This document shows positions 34,187 through 43,361 of a DNA stretch of 59,033 nt, in pieces. Each line of letters begins with the position of its first letter. Position 1 is the first letter of the stretch. Under the pieces are notes generated by a model. That model was not told where the DNA came from and searched no databases. It was given only the letters and a program-made list of their open reading frames with translations. Source of the DNA: Actinomycetota bacterium. GTDB taxonomy: Bacteria; Actinomycetota; Actinomycetes; Actinomycetales; Dermatophilaceae. Both the position numbers and the translations under genes were made by a program. The stretch covers positions 1 to 59,033 of the forward strand of contig JAIUPO010000025.1 of NCBI GenBank assembly GCA_020160805.1. The letters run 5' to 3'.

Positions 34187-34503
34187 CGACGACCTCGCGT
34201 CAGCGCATCTCCACCCGCACCCTGGTCCTTGTCGGGCTGGCGGTCTCGCTTGTCCTCGCGGGCATCATCAGCTTCTATGCCTCCGGCCACCCCGACGGCC
34301 TGGAGTTCGTCGCGCACAAGCTCGGCTTCGCCGACAGCGCCGGCTCGCATGTCAGCGATGGCTCGCCCGTGGCGGGCTATGGCGTCCAGGGCGTCCATAA
34401 CGCGCGCCTGTCCGGTGGCCTCGCCGGGGTGCTCGGCGTCGTGCTGGTCGGCGCGGTGATGTATGCCCTGACGCGCCTGTTGCGTCGCCGCTCGAGCCAC
34501 TGA
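34183..34503 (+). CDS. PDGLE-domain membrane protein (CbiN-like)
   Basis: Predicted 106 residues. A first helix (TLVLVGLAVSLVLAGIISFY) leads into GHPDGLEFVAHKLGF, the PDGLE signature of CbiN/NikN-like accessory subunits, followed by an extracytoplasmic loop with GVHNARLSG and a second helix. Such proteins are needed for metal loading of CbiM/NikM. It is translationally coupled to cbiM and lies one base before cbiQ. Confidence 0.9.
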   Translation: MTTTSRQRISTRTLVLVGLAVSLVLAGIISFYASGHPDGLEFVAHKLGFADSAGSHVSDGSPVAGYGVQGVHNARLSGGLAGVLGVVLVGAVMYALTRLLRRRSSH

Positions 34504-34504
34504 C

Positions 34505-35275
34505 GTGGGCGCCGGACACGGCCACTTCTTGCACTTCCACGGGCATTCCGCGCTGCACCGCCTGCCCGCGCACGCCAAGCTCGTCGCGCTCCTGATCTTC
34601 GTCACGTGCGTCGTCGTCACCCCGCGCACCCAGGTCTGGGCGTTCGCGGCGTATGCCGTCCTGCTCCTCCTCGCGATGGCCGCCTCCCGGGTGCCGACGG
34701 CATACCTCGGGCGGCGCATGCTGATCGAGATCCCGTTCGTCGTCTTCGCGCTCCTCATGCCGCTCATCGCGACGGGGCCGCGCGTCGACGTGGGCCCGCT
34801 CCGACTCTCCGAGGCCGGCCTGTGGGGCGCCTGGGCGTTGCTCGCCAAGGGCACGCTCGGTGTCGGTGCCTCGGTGCTGCTCGGCTCGACGACGGAGCCG
34901 CGTGATCTGGTGCGGGCGCTCGACAAGCTGCACATGCCGCAACCCCTCGTGCAGATTGCGTCCTTCATGTTCCGATACTTGGAAGTCGTTCTGGCAGAAC
35001 TGCAACGGATGAAAGTCGCCCGCGAATCGCGCGGTTTTCACGCCCGGTCCGTCAAGCAATGGCCGGTGCTGGCCGCGACAGTGGGGGCTCTCTTCATGCG
35101 TTCTTATGAGCGGGGCGAGCGGGTGCATCTGGCGATGCTGTCGCGGGGGTATGCCGGCCGCCTCCCCTTCGCCGCCGAGCTCGCCGCCTCGCGGGTCGAG
35201 TGGGCGCGCGCGTTGGCGTTGCCGAGTGCCGCCCTGCTCGTCGCGCTCGCAGCGTGGGTGAGGATGGGCGCGTGA
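34505..35275 (+). CDS. cbiQ: Energy-coupling factor transmembrane component CbiQ
   Basis: Predicted 256 residues from a GTG. The His-rich start GHGHFLHFHGHS may bind metal. Several membrane helices are followed by coupling motifs ARESRGF and LSRGYAGRLP, the A-R-G motifs that contact the ATPase. PQPLVQIASFMFRYLEVVL is a typical CbiQ segment. It starts one base after the PDGLE gene and overlaps cbiO by GTGA. Confidence 0.92.
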   Translation: MGAGHGHFLHFHGHSALHRLPAHAKLVALLIFVTCVVVTPRTQVWAFAAYAVLLLLAMAASRVPTAYLGRRMLIEIPFVVFALLMPLIATGPRVDVGPLRLSEAGLWGAWALLAKGTLGVGASVLLGSTTEPRDLVRALDKLHMPQPLVQIASFMFRYLEVVLAELQRMKVARESRGFHARSVKQWPVLAATVGALFMRSYERGERVHLAMLSRGYAGRLPFAAELAASRVEWARALALPSAALLVALAAWVRMGA

Positions 35276-36018
35276 GCACCCCGGTCCTTGATCTGCGCGG
35301 CGTGGCCTTCGCCTATCCCGATGGCCACCAAGCACTTTTCGGCGTCGACCTGCACGTGCACCCGGGCGAACGGGTCGCCCTGCTCGGGCCCAATGGCGCC
35401 GGCAAGACCACCCTGGTCCTGCACCTGAATGGCATCCTGCGCGCTGGTCGCGGCAGCGTTGCGATCTCCGGTTTGCCGGTCGAGGACGCGAACCTGCTAG
35501 AGATCCGCCGCCGCGTCGGGATTGTCTTCCAGGACCCGGACGATCAGTTGTTCATGCCATCGGTGCGCGATGACGTCGCCTTCGGGCCCGCCAACCTCGG
35601 CCTCCCGCGCCCGGTCATCGAGGAGCGCGTCGAGAGCGCGCTGCGGGCCGTCGGGATGCTGGAGTATGCCGATCGCCCGCCCCACCATCTCTCCTTCGGC
35701 CAACGCCGTCGCGTCGCCGTCGCGACCGTGCTGGCGATGGAGCCGGAGATCCTCGTCCTCGACGAGCCGTCCTCGAATCTCGACCCCGCCTCGCGCCGCG
35801 AACTGGCGGACATCATCACCTCGCTCGGCGTGACGGTCTTGATGGTCACCCACGATTTGCCCTACGCGCTGCAGCTGTGTGAGCGGTCGGTGATTCTCGC
35901 CGATGGCGTGATCACCGCCGACGGTGCGACCCGCGACCTGCTCGCCGATGCCGCTCTGCTGGAACGGCATCGGCTCGAACTGCCATACGGCTTCACACTC
36001 CCCGCCGCGTCGGCCTGA
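35272..36018 (+). CDS. cbiO: Energy-coupling factor ATPase CbiO
   Basis: Predicted 248 residues from GTG 35272. Walker A GPNGAGKTT, Q-loop FQDPDDQLFMPSV, an ABC signature HLSFGQRRRVAVATVL in which SFGQ replaces the usual SGGQ, Walker B ILVLDEPSSNLDP and switch THDLP. A single ATPase gene is present, so it should act as a homodimer. This completes the cbiM-N-Q-O set for cobalt or nickel uptake. It converges on the CWB2 gene. Confidence 0.93.
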   Translation: MSTPVLDLRGVAFAYPDGHQALFGVDLHVHPGERVALLGPNGAGKTTLVLHLNGILRAGRGSVAISGLPVEDANLLEIRRRVGIVFQDPDDQLFMPSVRDDVAFGPANLGLPRPVIEERVESALRAVGMLEYADRPPHHLSFGQRRRVAVATVLAMEPEILVLDEPSSNLDPASRRELADIITSLGVTVLMVTHDLPYALQLCERSVILADGVITADGATRDLLADAALLERHRLELPYGFTLPAASA

Positions 36019-36048
36019 CGCGGCTTCGGTTTGGCGCCGGAGCGCAGG

Positions 36049-37863
36049 CTAGGAGTAGCCGGCGAAAGCCTCTAGTTGGAGCCGCACGTCATCGCTGATC
36101 GTCGCTGGCCCGCCGATCAGATGAATCCTTCGCGGGTGGAGGCGGCGCAGTTCGGCGAGCGTGCTGGACGGGATGCTGTCGGAACGCACCAGCAGGATGG
36201 GGTACGGGCTGTGGCCGGCCATCGGCCCGAGCGCCAGCGCATCGCTGAAAACCTCGCCGGAGGCGATGAAGACTTCACCTGCCTCGCCGACGGCATACGC
36301 ATTGCGAGAGATCGTCGCGGCTGTGCTGTAGCGATCCGAGCCGGCCCAGCGCTCGACGCTTCCGCTGGTGTATGCGGCCAGGTCCGCCAGGACGTTGTCG
36401 CGGATGGTGTTCGGGCCGCCGAGCACGACGATCCGCCCGGGCTTCAGCCGGCGCAGTTCTGCCGCAATGGAACTCGGGATGCGGTCGTCGTCGACGAGCA
36501 GCACCGGATCCCGACGCTGGCCATTGACATTGCGCCCGGCCGCGGCCGCACCAGCCAGCGCATCGGCATACACCTGACCCGAGGCGATGAAGGCCATCTC
36601 GACCCCTGGCTTGAAGCTTTGAGTCGAGATGGTCGCCGAAGTCGCATAGCGATCGGCACCCCACCAGCGCTCCAGGCTGGCATTAGGGAAGCGTGGGTCG
36701 AGATATCCCCGGAGTTGATTCTCGACGTCGGCGCTGATGGTGTTGGGGCCGCCCACGAGGACGATGCGGGCCGGGCCGATGCGCCGCAACTCTTTCGCGA
36801 CGACAGCGGGGATGCGGTCGCGTGTGACGAGCAGGAGTGGGCCCAGCCCGCTGGCGGGGCTCCCGACGGAGAGGGCGTCGGTGACGACCTCCCCGGACGC
36901 CACGACGATGGTGTCGCCACCGACGTCCTCGCCGAGCATTTGTTGGGCGATCGCGACCGAGGTGGCATAGCGATCGGCACCCCAGAGTCGGTCGACCGGG
37001 CTGTCGTCGCACCACTGGCCAGGGGCGCGCAGGCAGACGGCGTAATAGCCGAAGCCGCTTGGTGAGCCTGGCGTCACCTCGATATAGCTGCGCTTGCCGG
37101 CCGGTGCAGTCACGTCGAATCGACAGGGAACGCTTGCCGCACAGGTGTTTTCATCGGTCTGGAAACCATCGGTGTCGAGCGTCCGGATGCGCAGCGAGGT
37201 CGTTGTCGAGGTGATGGTTGCGGCATAGGTCGAGGTCTTCGCCGGGTTGATCCAGAAGACGTCAGCGTCCGCGCGGGACAGATAATTGGGTGCTGGTTCA
37301 TCTAATCGACCGCGAATCGCCGTGCCGATGGGGACCTGCTTGGCGATGAACCGGGTGCCATTCTGTTCGACATCGCCGGAGAGATTCCAGGCGGGATCTT
37401 GGAACTGCGACCAGATTCGCAGGTAGTAGCCGCCCGTCTGTGTGCGGTCGGCGGATTCGACCTTGAGGTAGTAGCGGCCCGCCGTGAAGGCTGGAACCTC
37501 GACGGTGTCGACGACGGTTGAACTGCCCGGGAAGGAGGTCGCGAGGAGGCGGCCGGATGCGTCATATGCCGTCACCCTGAAGCCGGCGGACAGCGATTTC
37601 TCGACGTCAAGGATTTGAGCGGTGTAAACCCCGAGCCACTTGCCCTCTGCGACAAAGGAATACCAGTCGACATCCCCGGCTGGTGCGATCTGGGCGGGCG
37701 CGTCGTCAGCCACCGGACCGACAGGGGCCGGGCTCGCGGTCGCCATCGTGTCGTTTGGCTCGCGCTCGTACGCCCGCGCCTGGGTGGGCATCAACACCGA
37801 CAGCATGAGGGCCAGCGCCAAGAGGGCTCGAGTCGCCATCGACGTGTTGGTCACGGTCTTCAT
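36049..37863 (-). CDS. Secreted cell-wall-binding repeat 2 (CWB2) protein
   Basis: Predicted 604 residues from ATG 37863, which opens a clear signal peptide (MATRALLALALMLSVLMPTQARA). The N-terminal half contains two pre-peptidase-like beta-sandwich domains (about 35-135 and 155-290; AGDVDWYSFVAEGKWL, RYYLKVESADRTQTGGYYL). Three CWB2 repeats follow (about 305-400, 405-505 and 510-604), each starting W-[AG]-[AG]-[ADS]-DRY-[AS]-T and ending IVLVGGPNTIS-like. CWB2 domains attach surface proteins to anionic cell-wall polymers. No catalytic domain is seen, so it may be a structural or adhesive protein. Confidence 0.9.
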   Translation of the reverse strand: MKTVTNTSMATRALLALALMLSVLMPTQARAYEREPNDTMATASPAPVGPVADDAPAQIAPAGDVDWYSFVAEGKWLGVYTAQILDVEKSLSAGFRVTAYDASGRLLATSFPGSSTVVDTVEVPAFTAGRYYLKVESADRTQTGGYYLRIWSQFQDPAWNLSGDVEQNGTRFIAKQVPIGTAIRGRLDEPAPNYLSRADADVFWINPAKTSTYAATITSTTTSLRIRTLDTDGFQTDENTCAASVPCRFDVTAPAGKRSYIEVTPGSPSGFGYYAVCLRAPGQWCDDSPVDRLWGADRYATSVAIAQQMLGEDVGGDTIVVASGEVVTDALSVGSPASGLGPLLLVTRDRIPAVVAKELRRIGPARIVLVGGPNTISADVENQLRGYLDPRFPNASLERWWGADRYATSATISTQSFKPGVEMAFIASGQVYADALAGAAAAGRNVNGQRRDPVLLVDDDRIPSSIAAELRRLKPGRIVVLGGPNTIRDNVLADLAAYTSGSVERWAGSDRYSTAATISRNAYAVGEAGEVFIASGEVFSDALALGPMAGHSPYPILLVRSDSIPSSTLAELRRLHPRRIHLIGGPATISDDVRLQLEAFAGYS

Positions 37864-38127
37864 CCGATCCGCCCTGCCGTGGTAGTGCCGCTGCGCTTCA
37901 CGGCACCCTGACACACGGGGGTGGGCTCGTAAAGAGTTCTGGGTCTCGGGAGAACGGTGTGCAGGAGTCGGCACCGGCGCCGAATCCTGCACCTCATTCG
38001 ACACCTGCAGGCGGCGTCGGCTCAGCCGGAAGTCTGAGGTGCCTCATACCCGAGGGCGGCTGAAATCGTCGGGATCGATACTGGCGACTGACGACTCGGG
38101 CATACCTGCGGCGGCAGGCTCAAGGAC

Positions 38128-38313
38128 ATGAACACGCTCCTGACCATCGCCCTCGTCCTGCTCACCGCCACCGGTGTCGCCCTGATGTCCGCCCTCGCCG
38201 CCGTCCCGCTCTGGCTGGAGCACGAGGCCGAAGAAGTCAGCCGCCCCGTCACCTCCGTCACCCCGCGCATCCCAACCCCGACTATGCCGCCCGCCCGCCC
38301 CCGCGCGGCGTGA
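38128..38313 (+). CDS. Small single-helix membrane protein
   Basis: Predicted 61 residues with AAGGA seven bases before the ATG. One hydrophobic helix (LLTIALVLLTATGVALMSAL) leads into LWLEHEAEE and a Pro/Thr-rich tail. No family is recognised. The clean ribosome-binding site, hydrophobic stretch and codon pattern favour a real gene, but it could be spurious. Confidence 0.5.
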   Translation: MNTLLTIALVLLTATGVALMSALAAVPLWLEHEAEEVSRPVTSVTPRIPTPTMPPARPRAA

Positions 38314-38489
38314 CGCGGTGCTTGCCGTGTCGCATCGTCCCGACGGGCTACAGGTCTACGTTTCCGCGCACCCGCCACACGCTCAACGGAGCCCTCGGCG
38401 GCGGCATACCTGTAGCTGGTGGGCACGTTATCGTCATCCCCGCTCATGACGATCCGCGAACCTGCTAAGAGTCCGTGACGTCGCGAAGT

Positions 38490-38524
38490 CCGGCTAAGCT
38501 AATAGCCGGTAATCGACGTACCGG
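38490..38524 (+). promoter_or_regulatory. Overlapping hairpins in the lsr2 leader
   Basis: CCGGCT/AGCCGG (38490-38495 and 38504-38509) and CCGGT/ACCGG (38506-38510 and 38520-38524) share bases and cannot form together. They lie 46 bases or more before the lsr2 GTG. The arrangement resembles an attenuator or a protein-binding switch; function is inferred. Confidence 0.35.
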
Positions 38525-38570
38525 ATACGACATTCGGTGCAGCTCAGGCAATCGACGGGGAGGGTTGACC

Positions 38571-38918
38571 GTGGCAACACGCGAAATCATCGAGTGGATC
38601 GACGATCTCGACGGTCAGGACATCACGGGCGCGAGCGAGACCATCCGCTTTGGGCTGGACGGCATCGGCTATGAGATCGACTTGGGCCCGCGCAACGCTC
38701 AGGCGCTGCGCGATGCCCTGCAGCCGTATGCCGCCAAGGGCCGACGCGTGGCTGGCCAGCGCACCGCCACCCCCAAGGCCGGCCGGACGCGGGTGGATCC
38801 CGAGCAGTTGGCTGCGGCCCGCCGGTGGCTGCGCTCCCGCGGCCACGAGGTCAGTGACCGGGGCCGGATCAAGGGCGAACTGATGGATCTTTATATGAGC
38901 AACGCCGGCGCGCAGTAG
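38571..38918 (+). CDS. lsr2: Lsr2 H-NS-like nucleoid-associated protein
   Basis: Predicted 115 residues from GTG 38571, preceded by GGGGAGGG (about 38558-38565). The N-terminal dimerisation domain has EWIDDLDG, ETIRFGLDGIGYEIDLG and ALRDALQPY; the C-terminal DNA-binding domain has the AT-hook-like RGR in VSDRGRIKGELMDLY. Lsr2 silences A/T-rich and foreign DNA and bridges DNA in actinobacteria. It appears monocistronic. Overlapping hairpins upstream may regulate it. Confidence 0.95.
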   Translation: MATREIIEWIDDLDGQDITGASETIRFGLDGIGYEIDLGPRNAQALRDALQPYAAKGRRVAGQRTATPKAGRTRVDPEQLAAARRWLRSRGHEVSDRGRIKGELMDLYMSNAGAQ

Positions 38919-38978
38919 GCACCCGCGAGCCTCGAACGCCCGCAACCAAAGCGACGGCAGGACCGCGCACCGGGCGGG

Positions 38979-39368
38979 TCACTTGTCGTAGGCGGTGGCG
39001 TGCTTCGGCTGGTAGAAGAGGATCGCGTCGGTGCCGGGGACTTCGACTTCCATTCCAATGCCGAAGCCCATATCGCGCGGCCCATTGAGGATCGTCGCGC
39101 CGCGCTCGCGCAGGGTCGCCGCGGTGGCTTCGGCGTCGGCCACCATCAGCGAGATCTGGTGGTGACGAGGAGCTCGGAAGGACTCCCCATCGAACTCGCC
39201 CGAAGTCGGGTGCATCGCGATCTCGCACGGCCCGCCGTTGAAGATCAGCCAGTCAGAGCCCTCGTTGTTGTCGTCAGTGACGAAGGGCAATTGCAGGACG
39301 TCGCGGAAGAAGGCGCGCGTGGCCGGGGCGTCGTCGGAGTAGATAAGCGTGTGGACCGCCGAGATCAT
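38979..39368 (-). CDS. VOC-superfamily (glyoxalase/bleomycin-resistance-like) protein
   Basis: Predicted 129 residues from ATG 39368. The beta-alpha-beta-beta-beta repeats of the VOC fold are visible: HTLIYSDDAPATRAFFRDVL, DWLIFNGGPCEIAMHP and the second half HHQISLMVADAEATAATLRE with EVEVPGTDAILFYQPKH. Candidate metal ligands are His12, Glu and His of the second half. Members include dioxygenases, glyoxalases and drug-binding proteins; the substrate is unknown. Confidence 0.88.
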   Translation of the reverse strand: MISAVHTLIYSDDAPATRAFFRDVLQLPFVTDDNNEGSDWLIFNGGPCEIAMHPTSGEFDGESFRAPRHHQISLMVADAEATAATLRERGATILNGPRDMGFGIGMEVEVPGTDAILFYQPKHATAYDK

Positions 39369-39421
39369 GAAGCCGACCCTATCCAATGCCCGTCGCGAGC
39401 ATTACCACGAGAAGTCCCCCG

Positions 39422-40432
39422 CTAGCCTGCGTCAGCCTCGCCGGGCAGCACCGCGCAGTGCGCCGGATCGAGGGCGACGGCGAGGTGCCTGGCCTCGACA
39501 TGCACCGGGGAGCGCAGCGTCGCGCGGTGCCCGTCGGGCAGGTCCACGAGCACGGCCGTATGCCCACGCCGGTCGAGTTGCTCGACCACCGCCACCGTCG
39601 CGCCCGTGTCCGCGACGCGCAAGGCATCGGGCCCCAGGGCGACGCGGGCGGCATACCCCAGTCCGTCGGGCCAGCCGAGGGCGAGCGCGGTCTGCGCTGA
39701 GATGATCGGCGCATAACCCAAGAACGCGGCGACCGTCTCGGAGCGGGGGTCACGCCATACCTCCCGCGGGGTCCCGATCCGCAGGACCCGCCCGGCGTCC
39801 ATAACCGCCACCCGATCCGCGGCGGCGAAGGCCTCGTCCTGATCGTGGGTGACATAGATCGCCGTCGTGCCTGTCGCCTTGAGCGTGTCGCGCAGCACGC
39901 CGACGAGGCGCTCGCGCAGGGCGCGGTCCAAGGCGGATAGCGGCTCGTCGAGCAGCAGCAGCCGCGGGTGCGGCGCGAGCGAACGCGCCAGGGCGACCCG
40001 TTGCGCCTGCCCGCCGGAGAGGGTGGTGATCGCGCGCCGTTCGTATGCCGTGAGCCCGACGAGGTCGAGCAGCTCACCCACCCGGTGGGCCCGCTCGGCC
40101 CGCGAGAGATGCTCGATGCCGTAGGCGACATTGCCGCCGACATCGCGGTGCGGGAAGAGCTGCCCGTCCTGGAACATCACGCCGAACCCGCGCCGATGCA
40201 CCGGCTCAGTCGTGAGGTCGACGTCATCCCAGGCCACGAGGCCGCCCGCGAGCGGCTCGAGCCCGGCGATGCCGCGCAGCAGCGAGGACTTCCCGGAGCC
40301 GGACGGACCGAGCAGCGCGAGGATCTCCCCGGGAGCCAGATCGAGGTCGACATGATCGACGGCGGTGGTGTTCCCGAAGCGCACGACGAGATCGCGCATG
40401 GCCAGTCCTGACCCGAGGTTGCCCAAGCTCAT
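39422..40432 (-). CDS. thiQ: Thiamine-type ABC transporter ATP-binding protein
   Basis: Predicted 336 residues. Walker A GPSGSGKSS, Q-loop MFQDGQLFPHRDV, signature LSGGQAQRVALARSL, Walker B LLLLDEPLSALD and switch THDQDE; a C-terminal TOBE-like region (about 255-336) follows. Genes ending in this ATPase begin with a TPP riboswitch at 43362-43439, so the imported substrate is most likely thiamine or a phosphate ester. It overlaps the permease gene by ATGA. Confidence 0.9.
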   Translation of the reverse strand: MSLGNLGSGLAMRDLVVRFGNTTAVDHVDLDLAPGEILALLGPSGSGKSSLLRGIAGLEPLAGGLVAWDDVDLTTEPVHRRGFGVMFQDGQLFPHRDVGGNVAYGIEHLSRAERAHRVGELLDLVGLTAYERRAITTLSGGQAQRVALARSLAPHPRLLLLDEPLSALDRALRERLVGVLRDTLKATGTTAIYVTHDQDEAFAAADRVAVMDAGRVLRIGTPREVWRDPRSETVAAFLGYAPIISAQTALALGWPDGLGYAARVALGPDALRVADTGATVAVVEQLDRRGHTAVLVDLPDGHRATLRSPVHVEARHLAVALDPAHCAVLPGEADAG

Positions 40433-42141
40433 AGTTCGCTCGCTGTGTCCGGGCGGACACGCTCCGCGATCACCATGACGGTTGCGGTCAGAACGGCGAG
40501 CAGCACCGAAGCCGCAAGTGCCGCACCGAAATTGGCTTCCCCTGGGCGTCCGATGAGCCGGAAGATCACGACCGGCAGCGTTGGCCGATCGAGTCGCGCG
40601 AGGAAGGAGGTCGCGCCGAACTCACCCAGCGAGGTCGCCATGGCAAAGCCGGCGGCCAACCCGACGCCGCGCAGCAGAAAGGGGCCATCAATGGTCCGAA
40701 GGACCCGCCCCGGGGCGGCGCCCAAGGTTGCGGCGGCTTCGCGCTGGCGCGGGTCGATGGCGCGCAGCACCGGCAGGATCGAGCGGACGACGAGCGGCAG
40801 GGCGACGATCGCCTGCGCGATCGGGATGAGGATCATCGACTGCCGCAGATCGAGCGGCGGCCGGTTCAATGTGATCAGGAACCCGAAGCCGACCGTCACG
40901 GCAGATACCCCCAACGGCAACATAAAAACCGAGTCCAGGAGCCGCAATCCACGCCGTGCCGCTGCCTTGCGTGGCCGTCGGCTGACGACCAGACTCACGA
41001 GCACGCCGAGCACCAGGGCGATGAGCGTCGCCTGCAGCGCCACGACGATCGAGTTGCGGATGGCCACCCAGACCGGCACCGGGAGCGAGCGGCCGACGGT
41101 CGTCCCGAGCGCGCGATAGTGCTCGAGCGTCCAGCCGTCCCGCGACCGCAACGAGCGCACCACCAATGTCACCATCGGCAACGCCAGCACACCCAGGGCA
41201 ACGGCCGCGGTGACCAGCGTCGCGAAGGCGTCCCGCCGCCATACCCACCGGCGCTCCGACGAGGCATCGCCGCGCAAGCGCAGCGCGCGCTCCTGCCGCG
41301 CACTCGTCCACGATGTCGCGAGCAGGGCCAGGGTGACGACGACCAGTTGCGTGATCGACAGGGCCGCAGCGGCGGGCAGGTCCAGCAATTGGGTTGTCTG
41401 ATACCAGATTTCGGTTTCGATGGTGCTGTATCGCACTCCGCCCATCACCATGATGATGCCGAAGGCGGAGGCGCAAAACAGGAAAACTAGGGCCGCTGCG
41501 GACGCGATGGCCGGCATCAACGCCGGCAGCGTCACGGTGCGGAAAGCCCGCGCCGGGCTCGCTCCAAGCGACCGAGCAGCCTCGACCGCGCGCGGGTCTA
41601 GCCGACTCCATAACCCGCCGACCGTGCGCACGACGACGGCATAGTTAAAGAAGACCAGCGCGAGCACGATCGCCGGCAGACTCTCCTGCAGCCCCAGCCC
41701 GGCGAGGGGGCCGGACGGGCCGAGCACCGCCACCCACGCGACCCCGACAACTACCGTCGGCAGGACGAAAGGCACCGTCACGAGCGCGCGCAGCAGGCCG
41801 CGGCCGGGGAAGCGCACGGCATACAGCAAATAGGCCCCGGGAATCCCGAGCACCACTGAGGCCGCCGACCCGAGGATCGCCAGCGTGAGGGTGGTGCGCA
41901 GGATCCGCCAGGTGCGGGCGGACCCGAGCACCTCGGCCACCGCGCCGAGCGTGCTCGTGCCGTCCGAGGAGAAGCCGCGCGCGACGAGCGCCGCGACCGG
42001 CCACGCGAAGAAGATCGCCAGGAAGACCAGGGGTATGACGACCGCGAGCGTCCACCCCGCCCGCCAGGCCAGCGCGTGCCCGGTGCGCCCCCAGGTGCCT
42101 GGATCGTGCGTGGGCGCGGCGGGCTGGGTGGTCGTGGTCAT
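40429..42141 (-). CDS. thiP: Thiamine-type ABC transporter permease, two fused halves
   Basis: Predicted 570 residues with about twelve membrane helices. Two EAA-type cytoplasmic loops, EAARSLGASPARAFRTVTLP and REAAATLGAAPGRVL, mark duplicated permease halves as in ThiP and FbpB. It forms the channel through which the substrate delivered by the upstream lipoprotein passes. Its start lies 21 bases after the binding-protein stop and its end overlaps the ATPase gene. Confidence 0.92.
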   Translation of the reverse strand: MTTTTQPAAPTHDPGTWGRTGHALAWRAGWTLAVVIPLVFLAIFFAWPVAALVARGFSSDGTSTLGAVAEVLGSARTWRILRTTLTLAILGSAASVVLGIPGAYLLYAVRFPGRGLLRALVTVPFVLPTVVVGVAWVAVLGPSGPLAGLGLQESLPAIVLALVFFNYAVVVRTVGGLWSRLDPRAVEAARSLGASPARAFRTVTLPALMPAIASAAALVFLFCASAFGIIMVMGGVRYSTIETEIWYQTTQLLDLPAAAALSITQLVVVTLALLATSWTSARQERALRLRGDASSERRWVWRRDAFATLVTAAVALGVLALPMVTLVVRSLRSRDGWTLEHYRALGTTVGRSLPVPVWVAIRNSIVVALQATLIALVLGVLVSLVVSRRPRKAAARRGLRLLDSVFMLPLGVSAVTVGFGFLITLNRPPLDLRQSMILIPIAQAIVALPLVVRSILPVLRAIDPRQREAAATLGAAPGRVLRTIDGPFLLRGVGLAAGFAMATSLGEFGATSFLARLDRPTLPVVIFRLIGRPGEANFGAALAASVLLAVLTATVMVIAERVRPDTASEL

Positions 42142-42162
42142 GTCGGGTTCATGTGATGTCGA

Positions 42163-43308
42163 TTAGCCGAGAACCGTTGCGGTCCAAGCCTTTATCCACG
42201 CCTCGCGGTTGTCACCGATGGTGGTGGCGTCGACATTGATCGGCTTGTCGGACAGCGGCGCGAACTTCACCCAATCCGCGGGGAGGTCGACGGCCTTGTC
42301 GACGGGGTACATATACATCTGCTCGGGGATCTCGCTCTGGACGCCCTGGGTGAGCAGGTAGTCGATGAACTTTTGCGCGCCGACTTCGTTGAGGGAGCCC
42401 TTGAGGACGCCGGCATACTCCACCTGCCGGAAGCAGGTGTCGAGCAGTGCCACGGTGCGCGAGGCGGTGGCGCCCTTGTCGACCTCAAAGGCCGGCGAGG
42501 TGGCGTAGCTGACGACGAGCGGGCGCGGGCCCTTGCCAGAGGAGCCGGAGAAGTCACCGGTGTAAGCCTCGGTCCAGCCCTTGGCGACCTTGACGCCATT
42601 GGCCTTCAGCTTTTCCCAATAGGCGAGATAGCCGTCTTGCCCCTTGGCGCCGACCGTGGCCGCGAGGAAGGCGAGTCCGGGGGAGGAGGAGGCCGGATTC
42701 TCCACAACGAGCAGGTCCTTGTATGCCGGGTCCGCCAGATCGTCGAGGGACGCCGGGATCTTCAGACCCTTCTTCTCGAACCAGCCCTTGTCGGCGTTGA
42801 CGCAGACATCGCCATAGTCGATCGGCGTTAGCAGATGGCCGTCTTCGGCGTTGAATGCCTCAGCGCCATCGGGCAGGGCCGGGTCCGAATAGGGCTCTAG
42901 GACACCGGCTTTCGCCGCACGGGAGGCGAAGGTGTTGTCGATGCCGAAGACCACATCGCCGAGCGGGGCGTCCTTGGTGAGGATGAGTTGATTGACGAGG
43001 CTGCCCGCGTCGCCCTGCGCGACATAGACGACCTTGATGCCGGTGTCGCTCTCGAACTGCTCCTTGACCTCATCGCTGAGGGCAAAGGAGTCGTGCGTGA
43101 GCACGGTGAGGGTGTCGGCGCGCGTCGGTTCGGTCGTCTCGCCGGAGCTGCTGCTCGAGGTGGTGCCGGTGCTAGTCGTTGAGGTGGTCTTGGTCGAGCC
43201 CGAGGAGCAGGCCGCGAGGGCGACAACGGCCAGGGTGGTGGCGAGGGTCGCGCGCGCGGTGGTGCGCCTCGTCGCGAGGGCGGCGTGCGGCATACGCGTG
43301 GTGGTCAT
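42163..43308 (-). CDS. thiB: Thiamine-type ABC transporter substrate-binding lipoprotein
   Basis: Predicted 381 residues. A lipoprotein signal ends at LAAC (Cys34), followed by a Ser/Thr-rich linker. Mature-domain motifs LTVLTHDSFALSDEVKEQFE, DAPLGDVVFGIDNTFASRA, DYGDVCVNADKGWFEKKG and GWTEAYTGDFSG agree with ThiB-type periplasmic binding proteins. AGGAGG lies upstream of the ATG at 43308 and is part of a hairpin, downstream of a TPP riboswitch. It binds thiamine or TPP at the outer face of the membrane. Confidence 0.93.
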   Translation of the reverse strand: MTTTRMPHAALATRRTTARATLATTLAVVALAACSSGSTKTTSTTSTGTTSSSSSGETTEPTRADTLTVLTHDSFALSDEVKEQFESDTGIKVVYVAQGDAGSLVNQLILTKDAPLGDVVFGIDNTFASRAAKAGVLEPYSDPALPDGAEAFNAEDGHLLTPIDYGDVCVNADKGWFEKKGLKIPASLDDLADPAYKDLLVVENPASSSPGLAFLAATVGAKGQDGYLAYWEKLKANGVKVAKGWTEAYTGDFSGSSGKGPRPLVVSYATSPAFEVDKGATASRTVALLDTCFRQVEYAGVLKGSLNEVGAQKFIDYLLTQGVQSEIPEQMYMYPVDKAVDLPADWVKFAPLSDKPINVDATTIGDNREAWIKAWTATVLG

Positions 43309-43317
43309 GTGTCGTGT

Positions 43318-43332
43318 CCTCCTTTTCGGAGG
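43318..43332 (-). promoter_or_regulatory. Hairpin enclosing the thiB ribosome-binding site
   Basis: On the minus strand CCTCC (43332-43328), a GAAAA loop and GGAGG (43322-43318) form a 5-bp hairpin that pairs the thiB Shine-Dalgarno. A second stem CTCGGC/GCCGAG (43334-43349) separates it from the aptamer. This suits translational control by the TPP riboswitch. Confidence 0.6.
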
Positions 43333-43361
43333 GCTCGGCTGTTGCCGAGGAGAATCCCGAC

